Source: Hyphomicrobium_A sp963817485 (GTDB lineage: Bacteria; Pseudomonadota; Alphaproteobacteria; Rhizobiales; Hyphomicrobiaceae). Taken from it: a stretch of 64,000 nt of DNA. Position 1 is the stretch's first letter. Every line of letters begins with the position of its first letter. Under the pieces are notes generated by a model, which worked only from the letters and a program-made list of their open reading frames with translations, was not told the origin of the DNA and made no database searches. Where the stretch lies: positions 124,001 to 188,000 of the forward strand of contig CAWFOR010000010.1 in NCBI GenBank assembly GCA_963817485.1, read 5' to 3'. This document shows, in pieces, positions 10,754 to 20,145 of this stretch. Position numbers and translations under genes: made by a program.

Positions 10754-10775
10754 CCGATTGGTCGGCAGCTGCTGG

Positions 10776-11522
10776 TCAGCAACGGCGCGCAGCAACGCCG
10801 GCGGCGTCGAAGATGTGGCCCGTGAGTGTGCGGCTGCGCTTGGAGGCAAGATAGAGCGCAAGCGCGGCGATGTCGGGCTCGCTTGTGAGGCAGGCGCCGG
10901 CATCGGGCGTGGTCGCCCGCGGGCCGATGGCGTTGACGCGGATGCCGTGCGGCGCCCAGGCTGCGGCCTCGCCGCGCGTGATGGCGGCGAGTGCGGTGCG
11001 GGCCACGCCGGCAAGAGCGGCCTCTCCGGCGGTGCACGGCGTTGGGGCCGTCATCACGTTGAGGATCAGGCCCTCGTTCAGCATCGTCCGCATGCGATTG
11101 GCGATGACGCGCGTTACCAGCAGCGGCACGGAAAGCTTCTGCGCGACGAGGTCCTCGACGTCCGCGATGCTTGCGCGGTTCTTGAGGTCTTCAGGCGTGA
11201 TGGGCATCAGGTTGATTACGACATCGAGGCCGCCGTAGGCTTGCGCGGCAGCCTGCGCGAAGCGCAGGGCGGATTGCTCGTCGCCGCAGGCGTCCGTGAA
11301 GAGCTTCACGTCGCTCGCCGTTTCGGCAAGCAGCGTTGCAAGCACATCGTTCTCGGGGGTGTTGGCCGAGGCATGGACAATGAGCCGCCCGCGGTGGTCC
11401 GCAAATGCCCGCGCGACGTCGACGCCGCAGTCGGGCGAAAGCCCGGTAATGAGCACCCGGACGCCAGCCAACTCACCGTAGATAGACGCGTTCGGGTCTC
11501 GACCAATCACAGTCATCAGCAT
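10776..11522 (-). CDS. SDR-family protein lacking the canonical active site
   Basis: A Rossmann-fold short-chain dehydrogenase-like protein of 248 residues. The fold is clear: beta-1 and nucleotide loop VLITGLSPDCGVDVARAF, a strand ending INLMP where the family has NNAG, GIRVNAIGPRATTPDAG, and the C-terminal GHIFDAAG. The catalytic YxxxK motif is absent: the aligned segment reads TPCTAGEAALAGVARTAL, with no Tyr and no Lys. The glycine motif is also changed. It may be a non-catalytic, NAD(P)-binding or regulatory relative. Start ATG at 11522, with an alternative at 11516. Confidence 0.72.
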   Translation of the reverse strand: MLMTVIGRDPNASIYGELAGVRVLITGLSPDCGVDVARAFADHRGRLIVHASANTPENDVLATLLAETASDVKLFTDACGDEQSALRFAQAAAQAYGGLDVVINLMPITPEDLKNRASIADVEDLVAQKLSVPLLVTRVIANRMRTMLNEGLILNVMTAPTPCTAGEAALAGVARTALAAITRGEAAAWAPHGIRVNAIGPRATTPDAGACLTSEPDIAALALYLASKRSRTLTGHIFDAAGVAARRC

Positions 11523-11840
11523 CAGGCTTCCCCTTATCTAGACGCCGGGACGGGAGGGAATGCCCGGGCACAATGATAGCACGCCGATTCGGCTAACGAG
11601 TTCTAAATGGCGCCCGGATTCGGGTCGGCTGCGGGCCGCGTGGGGGCGCCATTGGGGCGCGCGGTGGCAATCTCCAGGCAGGGCCACTAAGTGATTGATG
11701 TGCCTCGCAGCCTCACACCTTTTGCCAATTGTCGCCCTAACGAGAAAGCTGGTGAAAGTGGCGCAGCCGTCATTGCGCTTCGCCGGAGCGGCCACAAAGC
11801 TTGTCTCTAACGAATCGGCAGGGGCTGGCGGGAAATCTTC

Positions 11841-13523
11841 ATGGCGAGCATCGACGACAGCGGAACTGGCATGCGCAATAGGGGCGGCATCGCGGACCTC
11901 ATCGTGAAGGGCGCAATCGCGCTTGTCACGGTTGCATTCTTTATCGGTGCCTACCTGCAGTTCCGGGTCGCGTTCTGGCTGGCGCTCATCGCCGCCTTGT
12001 CGGTCTACATAACGCTCCTGATGCTGCACACGCTTATGCGCCGCTCCGAGCGGGTCGATGCGCTTGTCTCCGAGGTGACGCGGCTCGAGGACGAGCTTTC
12101 GCGCATGCGCCCGGGCGAGGAGGAGGCTGCCGCCGCCGGGTGGCACCGTTCGCCGGTTGCCGTAAGGCCGCCAGCCATGCCGCCGACGCCTGCTGCCCCC
12201 GCTCCTGCGCTGTTCCCACAGCCCGCCGCGCCGTTCGCGCAACCAACGCCTGCGCCGGCTCTTGCGACCAAGGCGCCACCACCCTTCGAGCGTACGCCGA
12301 AGCCCCTACCACAGGCACGTGCGGCCTCGACCGCCGGCCCGCCGCCTGCACCCGCTGCATCGGCACCCACGCTCTCCATCCCACCGGCAGCGGCAGGTCA
12401 GCCCGAGCTTTCGCCGTGGCCCGAGGCGTCCGGCGCGAGCGAGAACATGCACGACTACTGGGCTTTCCGCCCGGCCAAGCCGGCGCTGCCCGAAACCTCG
12501 CGAGCGCGCGGCAAGGAGATACCGCCGACCCCCGCGGAGCGGGAAGCCGATCTCGACGCGGTGCAGGGCATGATCAAGCGCCTCGCCGACGAGGTGAGCC
12601 TCGGCACCGACCCTGCTCCGAGCCCGGAGACCATTGCGCGAGCATCGGCCGACGCCCTGAGCGCAACCGCGAGCACCATGCGCGCCGCTGTCGCCGCCAA
12701 GGCGCCGCCGCCTCCTGTTGGGCGCAACGCGCCTGCCTCCATGCCGCCACCGATCGCGCCCGCGCACGCGCGCATGTCGTCGCTTGCTGCAGCTCTCGCG
12801 GCGGGCCGCATGGACGCTCTCATCGAGCCCATCATGGGGCTCGGCGACCATCACGTTCACTACTACGAGGCGAGCGTCTGCCCGCGCGACGAGCGCGATA
12901 TGCCGCTTCCCACCGCAGCTCACGATCCCCAGCTTGCGCGCACCGGACTGCTCCCGTTGCTCGATAGCGCGCGCCTGAAGCGCGCAGCGCAGGTCTGCCG
13001 AACGTTCGCGCATCAGCGGCAGAAGTACTTCGTGCTGACGGCCGCGAGCGGTGAGGCTCTTGTTACCGACGCGTTCCTCGACGGCCTCGCCAACGCCTAT
13101 CGCGAGCGCGAGGCGCTTGCGGGCGAGCTGGTGCTGACGTTCTCGCAGGCTGACGTCAAGTCGTTCAGCGGCACCGAGTGGAGCAACCTCACCGACATGC
13201 GCGATCTGGGGTTCCGCTTCGGGCTCGATCAGACGACGGACCTCGACTACGAGTTCACCGCGCTGCGCGCCGCCGGGTTTGCTTTCGTCAAGATCGACGC
13301 CGCGACCCTCCTGCGGGGGCTGCCCGCCGCGACCGGCATCATGACGGCGCCCGACGTTTGCCGGTCGCTTGCCGAGGTAGGGTTGATCACCATTGTCGGG
13401 GGCATCGACAGCGAGCCGACGCGTGCCAAGCTCGTGGCGAGCGGCGTCTCGCTCGGCCAGGGGCCGCTGTTTGGGCCGCCACAGTTGGTCGCTTCCGACG
13501 CGGTAGGGACCGCTGCCGCTTGA
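11841..13523 (+). CDS. Membrane-anchored degenerate EAL-domain protein, TipF-like
   Basis: A 560-residue protein: two transmembrane segments (about residues 23-41 and 43-66), a short coiled coil (about 68-92), a long Pro/Ala-rich linker (about 100-300), and a C-terminal EAL-type domain (about 305-550). The EAL signature is degenerate: the domain begins LIEPIMGLGDHHVHYYEASV, so EAL reads EAS, and later metal ligands are also replaced. The layout matches Caulobacter TipF, a c-di-GMP-binding flagellar placement factor with two N-terminal membrane helices, a coiled coil and an inactive EAL domain. A c-di-GMP effector role is therefore more likely than phosphodiesterase activity; the TipF link is inference. 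Confidence 0.75.
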   Translation: MASIDDSGTGMRNRGGIADLIVKGAIALVTVAFFIGAYLQFRVAFWLALIAALSVYITLLMLHTLMRRSERVDALVSEVTRLEDELSRMRPGEEEAAAAGWHRSPVAVRPPAMPPTPAAPAPALFPQPAAPFAQPTPAPALATKAPPPFERTPKPLPQARAASTAGPPPAPAASAPTLSIPPAAAGQPELSPWPEASGASENMHDYWAFRPAKPALPETSRARGKEIPPTPAEREADLDAVQGMIKRLADEVSLGTDPAPSPETIARASADALSATASTMRAAVAAKAPPPPVGRNAPASMPPPIAPAHARMSSLAAALAAGRMDALIEPIMGLGDHHVHYYEASVCPRDERDMPLPTAAHDPQLARTGLLPLLDSARLKRAAQVCRTFAHQRQKYFVLTAASGEALVTDAFLDGLANAYREREALAGELVLTFSQADVKSFSGTEWSNLTDMRDLGFRFGLDQTTDLDYEFTALRAAGFAFVKIDAATLLRGLPAATGIMTAPDVCRSLAEVGLITIVGGIDSEPTRAKLVASGVSLGQGPLFGPPQLVASDAVGTAAA

Positions 13524-13555
13524 GCTTGCCGGGCTATGCCGCTAGTTGAGGCGGC

Positions 13556-14416
13556 ATGTCCCGACGCTCTCAGCCCATCGAGATCATCCAATCGGTCGCG
13601 CCGCTCGCCGCGAGTACCGGTGCGTGGCTCGTCGACATCTGGGGAGTCATGCACAATGGCGTGACGCCGTATGTGCCCGCGTACGAGGCCTGCCAGATCT
13701 TTCGCAACGCCGGCGGACTGGTCATACTCGTTTCGAACTCCCCACGCCCACGCCAGAGCGTCGCCGCCCAGCTCGACCGCATCGGGGTGCCGCAGACCGC
13801 CTACGACACCATCGTCAGCTCGGGCGACATGGCGCGCATGCTGATCGAGGCTTACGCGGGGCGGAGCGTGCTGCACATCGGGCCGGAGCGCGATCTGCCG
13901 ATCTTTGCCGGCATCGCGGTGGAGCGCGTCGGCGCCGATCACGCCGATGCCGTCGTGTGCACGGGGCTCGTCGACGACGAGCGCGAGACCCCGGGCGACT
14001 ACGCGGAAACGCTCGCGGCGTGCGCTGCGCGCGCTCTGCCGATGATCTGCGCCAACCCCGACCTCACAGTCGAGCGCGGCGGGCGTATCGTCTATTGCGC
14101 CGGCGCGCTGGCCCAAGCCTACGAGCGGCTTGGCGGAAACGTCACCTACGCCGGCAAGCCCTATCTGCCGATCTACGAACTCGCGCTCGCCACGCTCGAG
14201 CAGCTCCGTTCTGGGAGCAGCGACCGCTCGCGTCTGCTCGCCATCGGCGACGGCGTGCGCACGGATCTTGCCGGCGCCGCGGCGGCAGGCGTGCCGTCGC
14301 TGTTCGTGGCGAGCGGCGTGCACGTGACGGGCGGCCTCAATGCGGCGGTGCTCGAGGCGCTGTTCCCGCCGGGAGCACCGCGGCCGATTGCGGCCATGAG
14401 GCAGCTCCGGTGGTAA
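13556..14416 (+). CDS. HAD-superfamily class IIA hydrolase (TIGR01459-like)
   Basis: A cytoplasmic HAD phosphatase-fold protein of 286 residues. Motif I reads LVDIWGVMHNG, with the nucleophile Asp but Trp at the usual second Asp; motif II is LVSNSPRPRQ; motif III/IV lies in LLAIGDGVRTDLAGAAAAGV. The C2-type cap lies between motifs II and III. This matches the alphaproteobacterial TIGR01459 group of NagD-like proteins. The substrate is unknown. It starts 32 bp after the EAL gene and precedes uvrC. Confidence 0.82.
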   Translation: MSRRSQPIEIIQSVAPLAASTGAWLVDIWGVMHNGVTPYVPAYEACQIFRNAGGLVILVSNSPRPRQSVAAQLDRIGVPQTAYDTIVSSGDMARMLIEAYAGRSVLHIGPERDLPIFAGIAVERVGADHADAVVCTGLVDDERETPGDYAETLAACAARALPMICANPDLTVERGGRIVYCAGALAQAYERLGGNVTYAGKPYLPIYELALATLEQLRSGSSDRSRLLAIGDGVRTDLAGAAAAGVPSLFVASGVHVTGGLNAAVLEALFPPGAPRPIAAMRQLRW

Positions 14417-14486
14417 GCGGTTAACTCGCGGTTGGGCGTCCGGGGCATCGCTTGACGCGGATGACGCACGGGCCGATCTATCCTCG

Positions 14487-16531
14487 ATGCCCGATAAGGA
14501 GCCCCGCGAGCCGCAAGCCGAGGCGCCGGCGACAGATGTCGTGCCGGCAAAGGATCTTGCGCCCGAGGTGCCCCCGGAAGGCCCCGCCGCCAGCGGGCCC
14601 GCCGTCATTGCCGGCTACCTGAAACGGTTGCCGTCCTCGCCCGGCATCTACCGCATGCTCGATCACGAAGGCGCGGTCATCTACGTCGGCAAGGCGCGCA
14701 ACCTGAAGGCACGCGTCTCGAACTACGCGCGCGCTCGGCGGCCACACCAATCGCATCGCGCGCATGATCGCCATCGACCGTCGACCATGGAGTTCGTCTC
14801 CGTGCGCACGGAGGCCGAGGCGCTGCTGCTCGAAGCCAACCTCATCAAGCGCTTCCGCCCGCGCTTCAACGTGCTGATGCGCGACGACAAGTCGTTCCCC
14901 TACATCCTGATCGCGCGCGATACACGCGGCGCCGCAGATCATGAAGCATCGCGGCGCGCGCAACCGCAAGGGCGACTACTTCGGGCCGTTTGCGTCCGCC
15001 GGCGCCGTCAACCGCACGATCAACATGCTGGAGCGCGCGTTCCTGCTGCGCTCATGCTCCGACAGCGTCTACGAGAGCCGTACGCGGCCCTGTCTGCTTC
15101 ATCAGATCAAGCGCTGCTCGGCGCCATGCACGGGCGAAATCTCGCTCGAGGACTACGGCCGGCTCGTGGATGAAGCCGTGCGCTTCCTGCGCGGGCGAGA
15201 GCCAGAACGTGCGCCGCATGTACCAGGGACTGATGGAGGAGGCCTCGACCAAGCTCGAGTTCGAGCGTGCTGCGCGCTATCGCGACCGGTTGGCGGCGCT
15301 CGCGCACGTCACCGCGGACCAGTCGATCAACCCCGACGGCATCGAGGAGGCCGACATCTTCGCGGCCGCGCAGGACGGCGGCCAGACGTGCATCGAGGTG
15401 TTCTTCTTCCGCACCGGCCAGAACTGGGGCAATCGCGCCTACTTCCCCAAGGCCGACCGCTCGCTTCCCGTCGAGGAGGTGTTGGACAGCTTCATTGCCC
15501 AGTTCTACGACGACAAGCCGGTGCCGCGGCTAATCCTGATTTCACACGATGTGCCGAACCGCGAGTTGCTCGCCGAGGCGCTGTCCACGAAGGCCGAGCG
15601 CAAGATCGAGATCCGCGTGCCGCAGCGCGGCACCAAGTCGGGGTTGGTCGAGCACGCGCTCGCGAACGCGCGCGAGGCGCTGGGCCGCAAGCTTGCCGAG
15701 AGCTCGTCACAGCGCCGGCTGCTCGACGCGCTCGCCGAACGGTTCTCGCTCTCGGCCCCGCCGCGGCGCATCGAGGTGTTCGACAACAGCCACATCCAGG
15801 GTACCAACGCGGTGGGCGGGATGATCGTTGCCGGGCCCGATGGCTGGGTCAAAGGCCAGTACCGCAAGTTCAATATCAAGTCGCAGATCCTTGCACCCGG
15901 CGATGACTACGCCATGATGCGCGAGGTGCTGACGCGTCGCTTCCGCCGGCTGGCGGCCGAGAACGGCGAGGCTAGTGCGCCCTCCCCGGCTGTTGCTGCC
16001 GCCACTGTGGATGCGACGTTGCTCGCCGCCACCGGTCTCGGGCCCGAGCCGGCGGATGACGACGCCATTCCCGATCGGCCCGATCTCGTCCTGATTGACG
16101 GCGGCGCCGGGCAGCTCGCGGTCGCCCGCGAGGTGCTGGCCGATCTCGGCTTGCACGACATCTGCGTAATGGGCGTCGCCAAGGGGCCGGAGCGGGACGC
16201 CGGCCGCGAGCACTTCCACCTTGCCGGACGTGACCGGCCGATCATGCTCGAGCCGCGCGATCCCGTGCTCTACTTTGTCCAGCGCCTGCGCGACGAGGCG
16301 CACCGCTTCGCCATCGGCACGCATCGTGCCAAGCGCGCGAAGGCGCTCGGCACGAGCCCGCTCGATGAGATCGCGGGCATCGGACCGCAGCGCAGGCGCG
16401 CGCTGATGAAGCACTTCGGCTCGGCCAAGGCCGTGTCGCGTGCCGGTGTCGAGGACCTGAAGGCAGCCGACGGCATCTCCGCCGAGATGGCCCAGCGGAT
16501 TTACGATCACTTCCACGAGCGGGAAGGTTGA
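14487..16531 (+). CDS. uvrC: Excinuclease ABC subunit C (four frameshifts as given)
   Basis: UvrC makes the two incisions around lesions recognised by UvrAB. Reading through the shifts gives the GIY-YIG nuclease domain (SPGIYRM, YVGKARNLKARVSNY), the Cys-rich region with SAPCTGEIS, the UVR segment (EFERAARYRDRLAAL), the RNase H-like domain (IEVFDNSHIQGTNAVGGMIV) and the C-terminal HhH2 region. The frame changes four times within 470 bp: extra base near 14733, missing base near 14780, extra base near 14928 and extra base near 15196. Conserved residues continue directly across each point and the remaining 1.3 kb is clean, so sequence error is likelier than decay. The N-terminus carries about 45 extra residues before the catalytic domain. 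Confidence 0.88.
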
Positions 16532-16557
16532 AGGCGATTATGCAAAAAGCGCTCGCC

Positions 16558-16578
16558 GGGCCGGGCGAATCCCGGCCC
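16558..16578. terminator. Hairpin between convergent genes
   Basis: GGGCCGGG and CCCGGCCC form a perfect 8-bp stem around a 5-base loop in the 84-bp gap between uvrC and the convergent small membrane protein gene. There is no T run directly behind it on the plus strand; on the minus strand a T5 run follows about 9 bases later. It may act as a weak bidirectional terminator. Confidence 0.45.
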
Positions 16579-16615
16579 TCACGCGCGCCACTCAGGCCTT
16601 AAGGTTAGCCGCGAC

Positions 16616-16837
16616 TTATGCCGGCGCCGGTCCGGCGGGCGGCAGCACCATGCCCTGCAGCCAGTAATGCCACGCGACGTAAAACACGGCGAAGAAGACC
16701 GCCGTGAGGATGGAACCCATCAGTCGGTTTCCAAGCGCGACCGCGTTGCCGACGATGCCGGCGAGGAATGCGATCGCAGAGAGAATCCCGACCGTTTGCC
16801 AGTCGACGGTAGCCGGATCAAACGGAAGTTGAGGCAT
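16616..16837 (-). CDS. Small inner-membrane protein of unknown function
   Basis: A 73-residue product with two predicted transmembrane helices (about residues 15-35 and 41-60; GILSAIAFLAGIVGNAVALG and SILTAVFFAVFYVAWHYWL) and a short Pro-rich tail. The ATG follows a GGGGGG-rich ribosome site. It is convergent with uvrC. I do not recognise a family, but the hydrophobic pattern and the ribosome site support a real gene. Confidence 0.6.
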   Translation of the reverse strand: MPQLPFDPATVDWQTVGILSAIAFLAGIVGNAVALGNRLMGSILTAVFFAVFYVAWHYWLQGMVLPPAGPAPA

Positions 16838-17010
16838 ACGTACGACCCCCCATTAAAGCCCTTTGGCGGGCTGTTTCTGTTCCCAAGCGGCGGCAGTTTC
16901 CGCCAACCCGACCGTATATGCAAGCCGCGCGGCGAAGCCTTTGACTACCCTGTCATCCTCGCCCGCCGTGATGACAGCGTTCTTGCAGAAGATGTTGCTC
17001 CAGCTGTGTC

Positions 17011-17886
17011 TTAGGCGACACCGTGCGAGCGGAACCAGGCAAGCATGCGCACCCAGCCGTCCTTCGCCGGGCCTTCGCGGTAGCTTGGCCGGTAGTCGGC
17101 GTTGAAGGCATGCGGCGTATCCGGGTAGATCACGAATTCGCAAATCTTGCCCGCCGCTTGGCAGGCGCTGCGCATCTTCTCGATGGTGTCGACAGGGATG
17201 CCCGTGTCGGCGGCGCCATAGAGCCCAAGCACAGGTGCCATGAGTTCGCTCACGCGATCGATGGGGTGTTTCGGGGTGAGCGGGCCCGGATCGCCGACGA
17301 GCTTGCCGTACCAGGCGACGCCCGCTTTCACTGCCGGGTTGTGCTCGACATAGAGCCATGTGATGCGCCCGCCCCAGCAGAAGCCGGTGATGCCGAGGCG
17401 CGCGGTGTCGGCTGAGCCGGAGGCCTTGGCGTAGGCCGCGGTTGCATCGAGGTCGGACATGACCTGCGCGTCCGGCACCTTGGCGACGACCTTGCTGATA
17501 ATCTCTTGGATGTCGGTCATTCCGGCGACGCTGCCTTGGCGCGCATAGAGCTCCGCCGCGATCGCCATGTAGCCTTCCTTGGCGAGCCGCCGGCAGATGT
17601 CCTTGATGTGCTCATGCACGCCGAAGATCTCCTGGACGACGAGGATGAGCGGGAACGGCCCGCCCTTCGCCGGCATCGCGCGGTAGGCGGGGATCTCGCC
17701 GTCCTGGACAGGGATCTTGACCTCACCCGCGGTGAGGCCGTTGCTGTCGGTCGTGATCGCGGTCTGCGCGCACACCGGCTGAACCGCGGCGGCGAAGCCG
17801 ACCGCGAGGCTCGTGGCGAGCATTTGGCGGCGATCGGGGTTGCGCTTCGCCGACAGGCTGCTGAGATCGCTCTCGAAATCCTGCAT
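17011..17886 (-). CDS. Exported dienelactone hydrolase-family protein
   Basis: An alpha/beta hydrolase of 291 residues. A twin-arginine-like signal (RNPDRRQMLATSLAVGFAAA, cleavage near AQT at about residue 41) points to the periplasm. The dienelactone hydrolase core shows the catalytic Cys in GITGFCWGG, the Asp in LGLYGAADTGIP and the His in YPDTPHAFNADYRPSY; the EIFGVHEHIKD segment supplies the family Glu. Substrates of these enzymes vary widely (lactones, esters), so the actual one is unknown. ATG with an upstream AGGA. Single gene, divergent from the extensin-like gene. Confidence 0.85.
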   Translation of the reverse strand: MQDFESDLSSLSAKRNPDRRQMLATSLAVGFAAAVQPVCAQTAITTDSNGLTAGEVKIPVQDGEIPAYRAMPAKGGPFPLILVVQEIFGVHEHIKDICRRLAKEGYMAIAAELYARQGSVAGMTDIQEIISKVVAKVPDAQVMSDLDATAAYAKASGSADTARLGITGFCWGGRITWLYVEHNPAVKAGVAWYGKLVGDPGPLTPKHPIDRVSELMAPVLGLYGAADTGIPVDTIEKMRSACQAAGKICEFVIYPDTPHAFNADYRPSYREGPAKDGWVRMLAWFRSHGVA

Positions 17887-18041
17887 CGATTTTTCCTCGC
17901 GGATAGCCGACCCTCGTTGGGGGCGCCTATGACATAGGTCTTGCGATCGCGTAATCCCAATTCTGCCGCGCTCGTTCCCGATGGTCTTTTGTCACGGGAA
18001 CGCAGATCGGGCCCTCGCTGTTGAAGGGGAAGCAGGCGAGC

Positions 18042-19157
18042 ATGGCGTCCACCGACAAAACATTGAGCAATCTGTCGGCATGGATCAGCCTCGCCGCGCT
18101 GGCTGGCCTCGTGGTCATTCCCCTCTTCTTCACGCACCAGGACGCGCCACCGGCGCCACCCGCGCCGCGTACCAAGCCGCCTCCTGCCGTCAACGCTCCG
18201 GCGCCGCCGTCTCCGTCGCCGAGCGCACAAGTGCCTGCGGCTGGCGCCCCAAAGGCCGAGCCCGGTGTCATTGCCCCGTCGCCGAACGCCCCAGCTACGA
18301 ACGCCCCGACAGCGAACGCTCCGGGTGCGCCCACTCCGGCGCCGCCTCCCGAAATATGGAGCGACGCCGAGCAGGTCGCGGGCCTTCGCGATTGCCTGCG
18401 CCTGCTGGCGCCGCTCGCGGTCGAGGTCGATCTCGACACCCCGATGCGGCACGGACAGTGCGGTACACCCGCGCCGCTCCTCCTACGCAGCGTCGGCGAA
18501 GGCGAAAAGGTCGTGTTCGAGCCCGCGCCAGAGATGAACTGCCGCCTCGCCGCCGGCGTCGCGCGCTGGGTGGAGACGGTGCTTCAGCCGACGGCCAAGG
18601 AGATCCTGAAGTCGCGCATTGTGAAGATCATCGGCGCCTCGTCGTACGCGTGCCGCAACATCTACAACAGTCCCAACCTGCCCTTGAGTGAGCACGCGAC
18701 CGGTAATGCCGTCGACGTGGCCGGCTTCGTCACCGCGGACGGCCATACCATCATGGTGAAGCAGGGGTGGGGGGCAACCGAGCGAGATATCGTGGCGGCG
18801 AAGAAGAAGGCGGTGGAGGCCGCTGCCAAGGCCGCCAAGAAGGGCGATGCACCTGATCCACCGCCGGCCGCCAGGGCCGAGCAGCCGGGAGAGGACGCAA
18901 AGAAGGCGGCGGCTGCGAAGGAGAAGGCCAACCTGCATAGGGCCGGGCTGAAGCCGGTGGCCGAGGCGAGCGCCGCCACGCTTCCTCCTACGACGGTCGT
19001 TGCCTCCACGACGACCGAGGCGACCTTCCTGAAGCGGCTGCACCACGGCGCCTGCAGCGTATTTGGCACGGTGCTCGGCCCCGAAGCCAACGAGGCGCAC
19101 CGCGACCACTTCCACCTGGACATGAAGGAGCGCAAAGGCGCGGGCATTTGCCACTGA
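18042..19157 (+). CDS. Extensin-like C-terminal domain protein (membrane-anchored)
   Basis: A 371-residue envelope protein with one N-terminal transmembrane segment (about residues 9-28), a long Pro/Ala-rich spacer (about 30-105) and the extensin-like C-terminal domain (Pfam Extensin-like_C type). The domain contains SEHATGNAVDVAGF and the C-terminal HRDHFHLDMK, reminiscent of the zinc ligands of LAS/M15 peptidases, and several conserved cysteines (CRLA, CRNIYN, CSVFG, GICH). A Lys/Ala-rich insert of about 85 residues (about 250-335) splits the domain. A peptidoglycan-related role is inferred. The ATG at 18042 was chosen over an in-frame TTG at 18021. Confidence 0.82.
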   Translation: MASTDKTLSNLSAWISLAALAGLVVIPLFFTHQDAPPAPPAPRTKPPPAVNAPAPPSPSPSAQVPAAGAPKAEPGVIAPSPNAPATNAPTANAPGAPTPAPPPEIWSDAEQVAGLRDCLRLLAPLAVEVDLDTPMRHGQCGTPAPLLLRSVGEGEKVVFEPAPEMNCRLAAGVARWVETVLQPTAKEILKSRIVKIIGASSYACRNIYNSPNLPLSEHATGNAVDVAGFVTADGHTIMVKQGWGATERDIVAAKKKAVEAAAKAAKKGDAPDPPPAARAEQPGEDAKKAAAAKEKANLHRAGLKPVAEASAATLPPTTVVASTTTEATFLKRLHHGACSVFGTVLGPEANEAHRDHFHLDMKERKGAGICH

Positions 19158-19272
19158 GGTGGGCTCTGGAAAACACAGGCGCCGACTGAGCTTGGCAATT
19201 ATTTGCGGTATCGCGAAGCCCGTACAGGTACACCATTGACGGACTGTCGGCCTGATGGTGTACCAAGGGGCA

Positions 19273-19863
19273 ATGGACCAAGCCGCAGCCACGCGCCCCA
19301 TGCCCATGAGTTTGCCCAACGTATTGACGTATGGGCGCATTCTGGCCGTGCCGGGGCTGGTCGCTTGCCTATTCTTCCTGCAGGGTGACGTAGCGCGCTG
19401 GTCGGCCTTCGCGCTGTTCGTGCTCGCGGGAGTGACCGATTGGCTCGACGGCTACCTCGCTCGCGCCTGGGAGCAGCAGTCGACGCTCGGGCGCATGCTC
19501 GATCCGATTGCGGACAAGCTCCTCGTCGGCGCGGTGCTGATGATGCTCGTCCACGACAACACCATTACGGGCTGGTCGATCTGGGCGGCGATCATCATCC
19601 TCGTGCGCGAGATCCTCGTCTCGGGCCTGCGCGAGTTCCTGGCCGAGCTCAACGTCAAGGTCCACGTGACGCAACTCGCCAAGTGGAAGACGACGATGCA
19701 GATGATCGCGCTCGCGGTGCTGCTTGCGGGCCCGGCGGCGGAGAAGATCATCCCCGGCATCACGGCCGCCGGCCTCGTCATCCTGTGGATCGCGGCGCTG
19801 CTTACGCTTTGGACCGGCTATGACTATCTGAAGGCCGGAGTGGTCCATGCCATGGAGCGCTAG
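19273..19863 (+). CDS. pgsA: CDP-diacylglycerol--glycerol-3-phosphate 3-phosphatidyltransferase
   Basis: Inner-membrane enzyme that makes phosphatidylglycerophosphate, the committed step to phosphatidylglycerol and cardiolipin. The 196-residue product begins SLPNVLTYGRIL after a short leader and carries the CDP-alcohol phosphotransferase motif DWLDGYLARAWEQQSTLGRM followed by LDPIADK (D-x2-DG-x2-AR-x8-G-x3-D-x3-D). Several hydrophobic helices follow. The ATG at 19273 has AAGGGG just upstream; an in-frame ATG at 19255 is possible. It leads directly into moaD and moaE, an order common in Hyphomicrobiales, though uvrC is displaced by four genes here. Confidence 0.95.
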   Translation: MDQAAATRPMPMSLPNVLTYGRILAVPGLVACLFFLQGDVARWSAFALFVLAGVTDWLDGYLARAWEQQSTLGRMLDPIADKLLVGAVLMMLVHDNTITGWSIWAAIIILVREILVSGLREFLAELNVKVHVTQLAKWKTTMQMIALAVLLAGPAAEKIIPGITAAGLVILWIAALLTLWTGYDYLKAGVVHAMER

Positions 19864-19869
19864 GCGCAC

Positions 19870-20145
19870 ATGAGCGACGCTGGAACGAGGCGCGTGAAGG
19901 TTCTCTACTTTGCCTGGGTGCGGGAAAAGGTCGGCAGCGGCTCGGAGGAGCTCGAGTTGCCGCCGGGCGTGGAGACTGTCTCCGACGTCATGGGCTGGCT
20001 GCGCACGCGCGGGCCCGAGTTCGACGAGGCGTTCGCGCGGCCGCAAATCATCCGCGCCGCCCTCGACAAGGTGCACGTCAAGCCCGGTGCGCGCATTGCC
20101 GGCGCGCGCGAGATCGCCTTCTTCCCGCCGGTGACCGGAGGCTGA
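19870..20145 (+). CDS. moaD: Molybdopterin synthase sulfur carrier subunit
   Basis: Small ubiquitin-fold sulfur carrier of molybdopterin synthase; its C-terminal Gly-Gly is thiocarboxylated and donates sulfur to precursor Z. The 91-residue product ends FPPVTGG as required. It starts 6 bp after pgsA, and its stop overlaps the moaE start (TGATG), so the genes are probably translationally coupled. The molybdenum formate dehydrogenase at the left edge is a likely customer of the cofactor. Confidence 0.95.
   Translation: MSDAGTRRVKVLYFAWVREKVGSGSEELELPPGVETVSDVMGWLRTRGPEFDEAFARPQIIRAALDKVHVKPGARIAGAREIAFFPPVTGG

Noticed and set aside
11538..12242. Minus-strand frame of 234 codons
   Set aside because: Overlaps the N-terminal half of the EAL-domain gene and its upstream gap; composition and lack of motifs mark it as a shadow.
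14941..15906. Separate open frames in three phases over uvrC
   Set aside because: Each encodes a consecutive part of UvrC; they are one gene split by indels, not separate genes.
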